A stretch of DNA of 64,000 bases from Mantis religiosa (Eukaryota > Arthropoda > Insecta > Mantodea > Mantidae). The DNA is taken from the NCBI GenBank assembly GCA_030765055.1, contig CM060953.1:71106789-71170788 (forward strand), in the 5' to 3' direction. Shown here one piece after another: positions 54,223-64,000 of this stretch. The translations under genes and the position numbers were made by a program. The stretch's first letter is position 1. Each line of letters starts with the position of its first letter. The notes under the pieces were generated by a model. That model was not told the DNA's origin, made no database searches, and was given only the letters and a program-made list of their open reading frames with translations.

Positions 54223-57200
54223 TTGAAGAATATTAATCTAAATAAAATGCAGTGGGAAAGTCGTGTGTTTGTTACCCTGGGTGAAAGTAGTTCTCAGATT
54301 TTGAATGTCATTAGTAATTACGTGTATTTACATATTAACCGAACCTCTCACATTCGTTATAAATTAACACTCAGCAGCATTCATTCCCTTAATTAACATT
54401 GGTATCAGTGTATGTAATAACGTCCCATGAGCATAATGTAATTTATACAGATAATGGAAGAGGGATAAAAAATGTGAAACACTTTCAAATTGAATATTGG
54501 AAATATTGGACTTATTTGAATCCAGAAAACCTATGTAGTGCCTTCATTACTTATAAGGATTCATTACCAAAACTGTTACCGTCAGTAGTAAAACATAAGC
54601 ATCTTTGCAAGATTGTGAATCTGTATAGGATATCCCCAAATCACAGCGAGGTACAAGAATGATGAACCGGTCATTCATCAAGAGAAATAATCCATCTTTG
54701 GAAAAGTGCTTTTGACCGCTACGGGATATCGTGTTTGGTACTGCTTATTCCCCACTGGATGGGTTGACAAATGTACCTTGGTCAGCACACGCAGGTCGCT
54801 AGATTGGGCGATATTTTTTTTCGTTAGATTACTTGAAGTATGTTTAAATCGTTGCCCCCATCTTTTACCCTCATCCACAACGAAGAGTATATACCTACGT
54901 CAGTTTGGCAATGTGCTGCTAATTGGTTCCTTAAATTGATATGACGCGTTAACTTCGCAATTCCTGATACGAGTATATAAGATGCCATCTTCAAAGTTTA
55001 ATTGTTAAAACAAACATATCCGTTCTTGCTGATTGCACACTTGGAGAGGAAAAGTGCTTCATAAACTTTCATATCTGAGTTTTGTTTTGTATTGTAATTT
55101 ATGTTATCGAGTTAAAAAAAGACAGAGAGAATCTTTGAGAAATGAAGGAACATGTGCACAATAGTGCTCATATAAAGTGTGGTCAAGTTTGAAGTCTTCG
55201 CCAAACTGCTCCAGATTTCCCTGCTAGGTTTATACAAGTTTATACCCTAATTTTAGCCTCCTCCAGTTAAAATATACGGAGAAAGTAAGTTTTGAAGGGG
55301 GTTAATTTGTTGGAAGAATTATTCTGGAATAATGGGTGTTTTACTCACTTGGTTCCTTTGAATACCTTTCTATGATTGCTGAATCAGAAGATTCCCTCGG
55401 AACTTCTAGGTTAGGTATAGTTGCAGACCAAGCAGCGCAAGTGGATAAAAAAACAAGCGAATTGCCGTTGGGATTACCGAACAAACCCTCTTTGTTTACA
55501 GGCACGTAGTGTGTTCTCCAGATCCGTTTGCGATGAACAAATAAATAGTGCTGAAATTTACCATACAAATTAGTTAGGTTAGACCAAATGACATGGTTTA
55601 CCTGAATCGTAACCGTAGTTTAGTTGCAAGATTGTAATATTCGTCCAAAAGCAGAAAATAAATGCTCTTCGAAGACTCACAGTTCGCGAACGGGCTTGCT
55701 ACACTATGTACATATCCTTAGTTTCGAATCCTTGTTAATATCAGTTGAAAATAATTTGAGGCGCTGAGAACCATAAGGGTACAAAGCACAGAAACATAAT
55801 TTTTAGAAAATTAGATGTTTGTTAAAATCAAAATCTCTGTGCAACAAATTCACATTAGGAAGTACTACTTGCAAACGTGTTGTAAATAGTAAATTATGTT
55901 TGCAACATTATATAAAAATTGAACAACAAAATGATACTTTGTACTTTGGACACTTATGTAACTGGATATCAGGAAAATTGGCGAGACAGCTTCTTTTGAA
56001 TATTTCATTAAACCAAAGATGGCCTAAAGCACAGCTACAGCTGGTTGAACAAGGTGGGCAAATGTCAGGAGCATGCATACATGCTAAAAGCTCAAAATCG
56101 GCGATGTTGTGTTTAGGCCCTTGTGGTTCTAAGTGCCTCATTTGTTTCGACGATTTGTATTTTTACATTTGTGTGTGCGTGTATAACTGCAGTTCAAAGA
56201 GAAATAACCCAAGAATTGTTTCTCAATTCAGTGTCTCCAATATGAGCATAGAAGGAGCTATACAATTGTCACAGAATAATTACACATCTGCTGAGTTGCA
56301 AATGGTATATTGTATATTAAATTTCTTGCTACGTGAAATTATTTTACCTCATATACAGAATCGGTGATGATGCAAAAGTTCCTCACATACTTCTAGAGCA
56401 TGTTTATACATTAGAACAAATTAAACTGACCTAATTCCTTCTCTTACGTTGTTTGTATGCTATGACACCAATATTGCTAGTTACTGTTGGTTTCAACAAC
56501 TGCATCCCGTTTTGTAGTTGATGCAAGACAGGCTGCCCTTATTGGTTCGGTCAAATGTTATGGTTTTCCATGTTTGGACGATGGATTAGTAGTTAATTAA
56601 TCGTACATACAGCCATTGCACATGTAATAAACATTCACATTGTGGGCAATAGCTTTGTCTGATTGTCATTTGGAAGCTTTGATTCCACATGTCCGCAAAG
56701 AAAATTAATGCCACCAAACGTCGAGGCTCTCAGAACACATTGAATCGTATTTCCATCACACCATACACCTGACATTCACGGATTTTTAACACACTGCCAA
56801 GGAGTAGGTAATTGTTTCCTATATCTGTTTTTACGTCGGTTCCATTAAAAGTGCAACTTATGTTTTGCAGTTTTCCTAAGCCAAGCTTTTCAAGGCCTGA
56901 AAAGCATTTATTGGTGCTGTTGGAAAACATTAAGTATATTAAATGGCTGTATGCTTATTTCTTATGCGGATTCATTTAATTCTCATAAATCTATAACAAA
57001 ACAAAAGTTTAATAACTACGCCCTGGTTACTTTCACGAACGACGCTTCCTAGAAATCAGCCATCAACTGTGTTAACCATAGGCGGCCGATGATATAGTAA
57101 TGTCTTTCAACGCAATGCAAAAATTGCAATTCTCTTAGAGTATGAACTATTATGCAAACAAAACAGACGAAAATAGTATATTTTGTTGCACTCCCTCCAA

Positions 57201-59033
57201 AATAATCCAACCACCAATTCCATAAAGTACGGCAAGTGTTGAATGGTTTCAACTCCTGTGAGCTTACTGAGGAAGTTTGACTTCACATGTTCTGATGGCC
57301 TTTCCTCCTAGCCAGTTTGAGTGTGCTTATCATTCACATGCCACTCTAGAGAAAAGCCTAAATTTTAGGCTGCTATGGTGTGCGGTAATTTATTAAGTCC
57401 TCAATGTTGTTGTGCAAGCAACATGGCAAATTTTATAGACGGTCTATTAAAGCGACCGCAGCTAGAATTTTGGAAAAGATTTGGGAATTAAAAAGCTAGG
57501 TATACTTATAAATATAAATAAAAAAACTAGTTTACATACGAGGAAATAAAGTATCGAAACCGATGGATCTGAGGGTTTGATGCTTAAAATGCATATTTTT
57601 CCTTTCCATACTAATTATTTTGAAACTGATGTATGCTGTAGAGAGAATGGCAGTGACAAGTTTTGGACACATTAATGCATTCAATAAAAATACTATGTAG
57701 ATAATAAGCATATGTCGAAAAATCCAAGTGCTGTTTTTGTTGATTTAACTTGTGATATAGTCAGTGTAGTGAAAGAATGTGCAGCAGGTAATCAAACTTA
57801 ATCCAAAATTATGTGCTAGATTGTATGTTGGAAACTTGCACGTTGGAAGAAAATAGTGTAGCACATTGATATAATTTTGCATTAGTCACCACTGGTGTTA
57901 ACTTGTGAGCAATTTAACGCAGCCCCTGTCACCTATGAACATTGAGACGACATTTAACCTGATATCAGAAAGACATTGACACAAACGAATAAATATAAAT
58001 AAATGATAGATTTATTAATATAAATAAATGACGTATACCAGAATAGACATATGCCATAATGCTAGCATATACTCCGTAGACCGTCACAGTGACAAGGCCA
58101 CTCTAGGAAAGTTAGTAAACTCCCTTTGCAATCCCTGTAAACAAACAACCCTACTCTATTGTCTGTTTTGCCATAAAGGAAAATTTGGCGCCTTCCAGTC
58201 GGAAGCCAACCCATTGTTAAAATCCCAGCGTGCTTCTGACAAAGGCTAAAAGATTTTGACCGACGCGCAGAGCACATGCCTTCGCATAAAATTTTGCAAC
58301 GGACCATTAGAGAAAGCGTCTCTGATGTTAGGTCCGAAACTGGAAATTCTGAACACTGATCTCAAGTGGGGATAGTTAAGAGCCAATAGAAAATTGATAT
58401 TTGTTCATATGATTTTGCAAACTCCGAGAAATACCTAGAGTGAGGGTATTTCAAAGTGATGGCGGAAAGTAGGTTTTGCTAGTAAGACCACTTCGGTCCT
58501 GAGTTCTACGTGAGACGGACGCGTATTGGCGCCGTCTAAGAAGTACACCTTCGCGCCATGCACCGAGACAAGGTACAATATTTAACAATCTCTGCAGTGA
58601 GAGTTAGCGCAAAGAGTAATATATAGGGAGGGCGATAAATATATCCAATTCGACTACGCAGTGCTACTGCCTCCGTGCTTCACATCACAATATTGACAGT
58701 GACGCTAAACACAGCAACCACACCGACGTTGACTTTACGGTGGCGAGCGTAGGAGCCTAAGGACTACAATAAACTTCTGTCTACCAGATTCGAGGTGTCA
58801 TCATTCAACCCACAACCAGACAGGACGCACCCACTCCTGAAGTACAGATGAGAGTTCTCATGCGGGAGCTACATGTCACCTCGAACCGATTACAATCTCC
58901 CTTTCCTTAACCTCCTCACGCCACCGATCCTTAATTGTGAGGCGTTGAGCACAAGGGAGAGCTTGACGTGGTTCGCTACGGGCCGGACCGTCTCAAGGTA
59001 CCTGGATGTTATGGATGTACAAGAAACCATGTC
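54223..59033. other. No gene supported; unclassified DNA left of Polinton copy 2
   Basis: AT-rich up to about 58300. From about 58300 it is more GC-balanced with a TATA-like ATAAATATATCC (58635) and AATAAA (58768). The segment from TGTTAGGTCC (58326) to ATCATTCA (58809) has the look of a solo LTR, but no second copy or duplication confirms it. An open frame of 182 codons at 55819-56367 has no recognisable domain and biased, repetitive composition. Confidence 0.45.
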
Positions 59034-59221
59034 AGTAGTATAGAATTGAGAGAATCAGCACAGTGTAGATAAGATGTTGAACTCTCCTCTGTGTTAATAT
59101 ATGAGTGATGTAGAATGCTCATTGATTTAGAACTCTCCTATATGAAAATCGAGTTGTAAAAGAAGGGGAGTGTTGGCGTAGTGCCGTTCTCCCCTGTGCA
59201 GTGAGATGTTTTTGAGGGTTG

Positions 59222-59262
<41 letters not shown>

Positions 59263-59883
59263 GTGTGTGTGTGTGTGTGTGTGATGTGTGATGGGTGGGA
59301 TGGGTAACGGGGGGGGGGGGTTCCGGGGATGTTTGAATTAAATGTGAATTCTTTTCGATGTGTGTGTGTGCTTGAACTCTCATGTATGAATATCGAAGTC
59401 TAGGGTTCGATATTGTGATGGGACGGGGTGGGTAACGGGGGTTCCGGGGATGTTTGAATTAAATGTATTGATAGTAATTCTTCGATGACTGTGCTTGAAC
59501 TCTCATGTATGAATATCGAGTCTAGGGTTTGATATCTATTACGTTCAGTGCTTCGATGTCTGTGCTTGAACTCTCATGTATGAATATCGAGTGTAGAGTT
59601 TGATATCTATTACGTTTAGTGTATGATATATGATGTAGTATCGTTATTCTTTAGATAAAAGAATATCGAGAGAATGATTAGGTATGTTTACTGGGAGAGA
59701 TTTATGAAAATAAATGTAATAAGACATTCTGGTAAGGGGTGTTCCCTATGCAGAATCTCTCCTTGAGCTATTGTATCCAAGAGCGATGTAAAGGTTAAGA
59801 AAAGGTTAAATTCCATTCCCACATCGAGGTACGAGAAAATATAAATCTATTCCACATTGAAGTATAAGGGTGATGACGTGTCG
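59034..59883 (+). repeat. Polinton copy 2 left terminal repeat
   Basis: Homologous to 19047-20066, with a longer (GAT)n (59224-59260), a shorter (GT)n (59261-59282) and a G(10) run at 59309-59320. The independent microsatellite lengths fit slippage after transposition. Confidence 0.85.
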
Positions 59884-60284
59884 TCATTCCTCAAGATTTG
59901 TGCATATGTGTATATGTGTGGGTCATCTATGAATATCGAGTTCTCGGGGGGGGGGGGATTCATATATATGAACATAGAGTCCTCGGTTCGATACCCATTC
60001 ATGTACGATAGGACAAACACTAGTCCTCCTCCAGTACAAGCGACGAGAAGGTGGAAGGGGGGGGGGAAACGTGATAAAACGGTAATATAGTAAATTCGAA
60101 TTAACAGGTCTCACCCTGTCCCGCCAGCTCGGGAACGAACGTGTCCTCACTTCACACAATCCCTCCGTCCGTTAAGTACAATCGACGATAGGATGGGGAG
60201 GGGGGAGACAGGTATGATCACGTTTCATCACCCATCTGCTCACTCGGGAACGAATGCATTCTCACTTCACATCGCAACGTCAAG

Positions 60285-60950
60285 ATGAGTGGAACAACAA
60301 CACCTATCATTGAAAGTGATACCAGATTCTGGGAGAATCTACGCAATTTCGAAGATTTGCAAAAGCATTGGGTTGAGCACCACGATGAAACGTGTGATGG
60401 AAAGATGCATCAAGTGATTTGCAAGAATCCTTCCCATCATGATTCGATCACATCTTATGCTCAATGCGGAAAGAATTGTAAAGTGTACCTCGGGTAAGTA
60501 GAATTATAATTGTGTGTTAACGTGAAAGTGTTGTTATGTGTTAGATAACTAATGATAAATATGTTTATTTCAGTAAAGCCCAAAGTGAAGATGTGGCATG
60601 CCAGTCCGAACAGGATCAAGGTGAAGATGTGTGCGGTCCGTACAATGATCGTCCGTTTAAGGATATCGGTACATCGAAACCCGAGGAGGAAGTCATAGAA
60701 AAGTGAGTATAAAATAATAAGAGTTTTACGTTAACAAGTGTATTAAATATTCACGATGTTGAGACAGTTCGTGTATGTCCGCAGATCCAGTAAGAAAGGA
60801 GACAAGAAAAAGAAGAAGACGAACTGCAAACCGAGAATCGTCAAAGCCAAGAAGACGTTCGATCAAGACAGTTTCATCATAATGATGTTCGAACCCTTCA
60901 CACCCTTCGCAGAAGAAGTAGAGGAGGAAGTTGCGAGTGATGGTAAATAG
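60285..60950 (+). CDS. Polinton unknown protein, three exons (copy 2)
   Basis: Exons 60285-60493, 60574-60702 and 60785-60950 with the same GT-AG sites as copy 1. The second intron is two bases shorter (82 versus 84 bp) but exon phases are unchanged, which supports the splicing model. One residue differs in the last exon (Glu to Gln). Cys/His-rich N-terminus, lysine block and acidic tail as in copy 1. Function unknown. Confidence 0.72.
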
Positions 60951-61428
60951 TGTGTGCATGAACGATAACGACATCTCCATCAGCATTGACTTTCGTGTGA
61001 ACATAGGATTATACAATGAACTCCCATCACTTTACATTAAAGACACACATGACGATACGTTTGTGTATATTACAAAAGAGGATTGGGAGGTAATAATGTC
61101 AAATTTGTGTGTTTTGGATACGTATCTGAAAGATGGTAAGCATCCATGTGCACCGTACAGTGAAAATATAATATATGCATTTAATATAATGTTATGCATG
61201 AATAAGATGCAAGAAATAACGTTTGTGAATACATGTTTAAATGTGGGCAGTATAAATCTGAATAGTACTGCATTCAATGGACTTAAAAGACTAATTCCAT
61301 ATATTGAAAGAAATTTATATCAGTTGTATGATATTCATAAATCATTATGTTCATATGATGCAAAAAGCAGGAGTGCAAGGAAGAGGATATTGGAGATGTA
61401 TGTTAAAGTCAATAAAAAGATAATTTGA
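60940..61428 (+). CDS. Polinton small unknown protein (copy 2)
   Basis: Same start choice as copy 1, overlapping the preceding gene by 11 bases. One residue differs (Ala to Asp in the YIKxTHDD segment). The intact frame in both copies argues it is a real gene. The family remains unrecognised. Confidence 0.7.
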   Translation: MVNSVCMNDNDISISIDFRVNIGLYNELPSLYIKDTHDDTFVYITKEDWEVIMSNLCVLDTYLKDGKHPCAPYSENIIYAFNIMLCMNKMQEITFVNTCLNVGSINLNSTAFNGLKRLIPYIERNLYQLYDIHKSLCSYDAKSRSARKRILEMYVKVNKKII

Positions 61429-61453
61429 ATTTGTAATGTTTTATTTATTACAC

Positions 61454-62662
61454 CTATATGATAGATTGTACAACATGAGTTAGTGGTTTATAAGTGAATA
61501 ATTTATCATGAATAATTAAACAGAATAATGAAGTTTGTGCAGGAAAATTTGACGATGCTTGAACTTCCAATCTGACATTCACTGCCCCCGTCACAGTATC
61601 CTCAGGTTGATGAGAGCAATCGATGACGAATAGCGGTGCATATTTCAGAAAGTCGTTCCTTTTCAAAAGAGGGTAATTCTCCTTTCCATAGTAGAATGAT
61701 TGAAATTTGGAATATTGATCATACAGAGATGCAAATTTCGAATTGGCGAAATCCAAATTCATATCGTGATAGGGGTAAGATTCACTGTTGAGATAAAGTT
61801 TCAGATTGGTGATATTACAATTATCAAATAGAGAAGCATCCTTAGCGAGATGATTCAATCTATCCACTTGTGCACCGACTATGACGAAACGTGGTTTTTC
61901 AAGTTTAGTCGTGGTTGCAATGTTCCATGTGAACGCTTTAGTTTGAGGTACAGCAGGTTGAGTGTGAAGGTCCAAGGTTCGAAATGCGACGTGTAGAGGT
62001 TTATCCGATTTGACGAGTTTAAGTTTATCAACTCGTTCAGAATCTGAAAGTCGAAGTACAGGCATCCTCCATTCGAGTCTAGTTAGTTGTATGGTTGTAG
62101 GATCGTTTCCAATGATACAATTATTAGAATCCTTAGATCTAATGAGAATAAGTTCAAACTTGCTATTAAGTATGACCTCCTTGTGATCGTCGGCGAAACC
62201 CAGCAACATCGAAAGAGGAACGATAGCATTGAAGATACCATTCGATGTATTCACGATGTCTACCACACCTCCAGGATAGATCCATCCAGCATTTAGTAAA
62301 CGATTCGATTCCAGTTCATTCAGTGCAGCATAGTTACGCATCGATGATGAAATGCCCGGATTCCTAGTTCTATCAATAGTCGTTCCATTCATATCCAGAC
62401 GAATCTCATCGAATAGGAATGCCATAGCATTGTTACTCAATTTCGATGTGGCAACGGTGCCGTCGGGTTTAGTGAGAGTCCCCTCAATGTAGAGATAACT
62501 TCTACTAGGAAGCGTGTACAAATCTTCAGCTTGACATGGAATTCTAATTTCATCGTTCACATCGAGAGCTGACGTATTGTACGGTAGGAATACGTGTTCT
62601 TCCTCCTTACTGATCTTATCATCAAAGGTCGGAATCCCGGTCACGTCCAACACATCCATCAT
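61454..62662 (-). CDS. MCP: Major capsid protein, double jelly-roll (copy 2)
   Basis: 402 residues and intact. It differs from copy 1 at five positions (for example Tyr to Lys after DDKIS, and His to Pro in the SHQxED segment). Signature blocks NDEIRIPCQ and EDLYTLPSRSYLYIEG are preserved. It converges on the small plus-strand gene with 25 bp between stops, as in copy 1. Confidence 0.9.
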   Translation of the reverse strand: MMDVLDVTGIPTFDDKISKEEEHVFLPYNTSALDVNDEIRIPCQAEDLYTLPSRSYLYIEGTLTKPDGTVATSKLSNNAMAFLFDEIRLDMNGTTIDRTRNPGISSSMRNYAALNELESNRLLNAGWIYPGGVVDIVNTSNGIFNAIVPLSMLLGFADDHKEVILNSKFELILIRSKDSNNCIIGNDPTTIQLTRLEWRMPVLRLSDSERVDKLKLVKSDKPLHVAFRTLDLHTQPAVPQTKAFTWNIATTTKLEKPRFVIVGAQVDRLNHLAKDASLFDNCNITNLKLYLNSESYPYHDMNLDFANSKFASLYDQYSKFQSFYYGKENYPLLKRNDFLKYAPLFVIDCSHQPEDTVTGAVNVRLEVQASSNFPAQTSLFCLIIHDKLFTYKPLTHVVQSII

Positions 62663-62779
62663 AGAACCTTGAAGCCTAAGTTAGCGAGAAATTGTCGATT
62701 AGACGATGTGATTAGCTTGCGGGTCGATGATCGAGTAGAGATCAATCTCGAGAGATGTTTTTTAATATAGCATCGTCTC

Positions 62780-63487
62780 TTAAAACTTATACCCATTACG
62801 ACGTATGTGCAATCGTACAGTGATGGTTTCGTTCCTGAAATCTAACTTATCGCCGTTCTGGTCTACCACTCTAATGTCGAGATGATCAATGAGATTCGTA
62901 TCGATGATTGGTAAATATATAGGACTTGATGGTTCCTGCGAAATATGATAACCTGGAGGTACCGATGGGAAAAATTCATACAGAGAATGACCACTTTTAC
63001 CATTGATGAAAGATCCCGTTGCAAGACTACACTCGATACGTATGATGCTGACTTTGAATATGTTAACCAAATCATTAGACTCGGTCAGCACGTTTGCCGG
63101 TACCCTCTGTTTAGAGGTGAAACCGAGAAGTGAAGCAATAGATCTCTCACGACTAAAGTCGATAATATAGGGAGATTGAATTTCTGATTTCATGGTGTTA
63201 TTATTAGCACGTAGAATAAAGTCGTCACCGATGTCGAGAGCATCCTTGATCAATCTGGCGATATCATCCAATTCATAAGTACCCGGTGGAATTACTATAC
63301 GTTCGACTTTTCCATCGCGAACGTAATGGAATAGATTATTACTCTCGTCCACATTCGGAATTGAGTAAAAAGTCTCAAAATTCAATAGAGCTATCTCGTA
63401 ATGTCCGTTAGGATCCAGATGTAATGGTGGATTTAGAAATGTAGAGAAGCTGGTATCACTACCACTCACGGTGATCGTGTAACTCAT
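62780..63487 (-). CDS. Minor capsid (penton-like) protein (copy 2)
   Basis: 235 residues, one substitution relative to copy 1 (IKDAL for IKDTL). The start overlaps the protease frame by 29 bases. Confidence 0.85.
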   Translation of the reverse strand: MSYTITVSGSDTSFSTFLNPPLHLDPNGHYEIALLNFETFYSIPNVDESNNLFHYVRDGKVERIVIPPGTYELDDIARLIKDALDIGDDFILRANNNTMKSEIQSPYIIDFSRERSIASLLGFTSKQRVPANVLTESNDLVNIFKVSIIRIECSLATGSFINGKSGHSLYEFFPSVPPGYHISQEPSSPIYLPIIDTNLIDHLDIRVVDQNGDKLDFRNETITVRLHIRRNGYKF

Positions 63488-63846
63488 CGAGGAGAAACTG
63501 AAGGCACAAGTGACCGCAAATCACAGAATCGAATTCTTGAAATCTCGTCGTATTATATAGGAGCTTGACACCCGAAAGGTACGTTTCTATCTCTTCCGGA
63601 GGTCTCAGATCGCCGAAACTGTCAAAGTAGTAGGCAACGTCACCATCCTTACGTACAGCAACCCAATGTGTACCAGGGTTATTTGATGTATCCAGATTCA
63701 CTACTATTCTCTCATAGTGTCGAGGATGTGGAGGTAGTTTATCGATCATGTAGACACCTCTAAAATGTGGAATGCGTAGACGTCGTGCATACGAATCGAT
63801 CTCGTTAGCACTCAGGGCTTTTTCCGGGATAAATATAGGCCTCGCC
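63459..63846 (-). CDS. PRO: Adenain-type cysteine protease (copy 2), start unresolved
   Basis: Catalytic His, Asp, Gln and Cys are conserved as in copy 1; two substitutions follow the PPH segment. Again the conserved ANEIDSYARRL-IPHFRGVY sequence precedes the only ATG (63749) with no in-frame ATG upstream. In this copy the frame is not stopped at the base where copy 1 stops, so it stays open further into the PLA2 gene. That keeps frameshift, splicing or non-ATG initiation possible. Confidence 0.82.
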
Positions 63847-63856
63847 CCGAGTTTTT

Positions 63857-64000
63857 TTATCGAAGATATAATCCTCTACCCTTACGACGTCTCTTACGGC
63901 GAAGACCTTTGCCCTGAGCCAAAGATTCCATGCGCTCGTTGTGACGTGTTAATTCCGCAAGTTGTTTTGCATCCGAACGTTTCTTATTGACAGCCGTAGC
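63857..64000 (-). CDS. PLA2-domain virion protein, C-terminal part (copy 2, cut by window edge)
   Basis: Only the last 47 codons are in the window, the basic tail with KKRSDAKQLAEL and RKGRGLYLR. A TAA at 63859-63857 ends the protein earlier than in copy 1, so the second GRGLYL block is lost. The catalytic PLA2 part lies beyond the window. Confidence 0.8.
   Translation of the reverse strand, partial: ATAVNKKRSDAKQLAELTRHNERMESLAQGKGLRRKRRRKGRGLYLR

Larger units (their letters stand above)
59034..64000 (+). mobile_element. Polinton/Maverick copy 2, left part (runs off the window)
   Basis: It starts AGTAGTATAGAATTGAG, the same end as copy 1 with small changes, in the same orientation. The gene order (two plus-strand genes, then minus-strand capsid, penton, protease, PLA2) is identical. 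Proteins differ by only a few residues. Compared with copy 1, its left repeat lacks one tandem block and contains an extra 180 bp or so at about 59905-60087 with G(12) and G(10) runs. The left duplication would be CATGTC (59028-59033), unverifiable here. Confidence 0.95.

Noticed and set aside
55341..55568. Possible host exon on the minus strand with a GTGAGT-like donor and a TTTCAG acceptor
   Set aside because: The sites are plausible but the 75-residue sequence is unfamiliar and no adjoining exon is seen.
55819..56367. 182-codon plus-strand open frame
   Set aside because: No recognisable domain, no neighbouring splice or promoter logic, and a composition that fits chance in AT-rich DNA. 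I could not support it as a gene.
58326..58809. Solo LTR
   Set aside because: TG-CA ends and promoter-like words are visible, but there is no second copy or target duplication in the window.

Overview
The window looks like nuclear DNA from an arthropod, probably an insect with a large, repeat-rich, AT-rich genome. I see no convincing host gene. Nearly everything recognisable is mobile: several tRNA-derived SINE families, pieces of non-LTR retrotransposons, decayed mariner, Harbinger, hAT and other DDE transposons, MITE-like palindromes, a Penelope-type hammerhead ribozyme motif, and two copies of one Polinton/Maverick (virus-like, self-synthesising) element. The species assignment is inference from repeat style only.

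Bases 1-19040: a LINE 3' end broken by a SINE and an LTR-like piece; SINE families A, B and C; a 1.0 kb mariner with TIRs (7012-8021); LTR-like segments with a MITE inside (8880-10000); a hammerhead motif (10061-10109); a hAT pseudogene (10830-12201); a Harbinger element inside a second mariner (12309-15032); a DDE transposase pseudogene (16535-17349); and an internally deleted mariner (18313-18996).

Bases 19047-35556: a complete 16,510 bp Polinton with 0.75-1.0 kb terminal inverted repeats and a perfect 6 bp target duplication (AACATG). Left to right it holds two unknown plus-strand genes (one with three exons). Then comes a minus-strand virion block: double jelly-roll major capsid, penton-like minor capsid, adenain-type protease and a phospholipase-A2/basic protein. 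A plus-strand block follows: packaging ATPase, fibre-like protein, a protein of unknown function and a retroviral-type integrase. A minus-strand replication block closes the element: protein-primed DNA polymerase B and a small upstream gene, both apparently spliced. The gene set is enough to predict replication, virion assembly, protein maturation, DNA packaging and integration.

Bases 35563-59033: a 5'-truncated LINE with a (GAA)n tail, long (ATT)n arrays around a SINE, a 104 bp inverted repeat pair, a TIR-bounded element carrying a DUF7869-like gene, more SINEs, a LINE RNase H remnant and an ORF1-only LINE copy with target duplications.

Bases 59034-64000: the left 5 kb of a second Polinton in the same orientation. 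Its capsid-region proteins are about 98-99% identical to the first copy; it runs off the window inside the PLA2 gene. The two left ends lie 39,987 bp apart.
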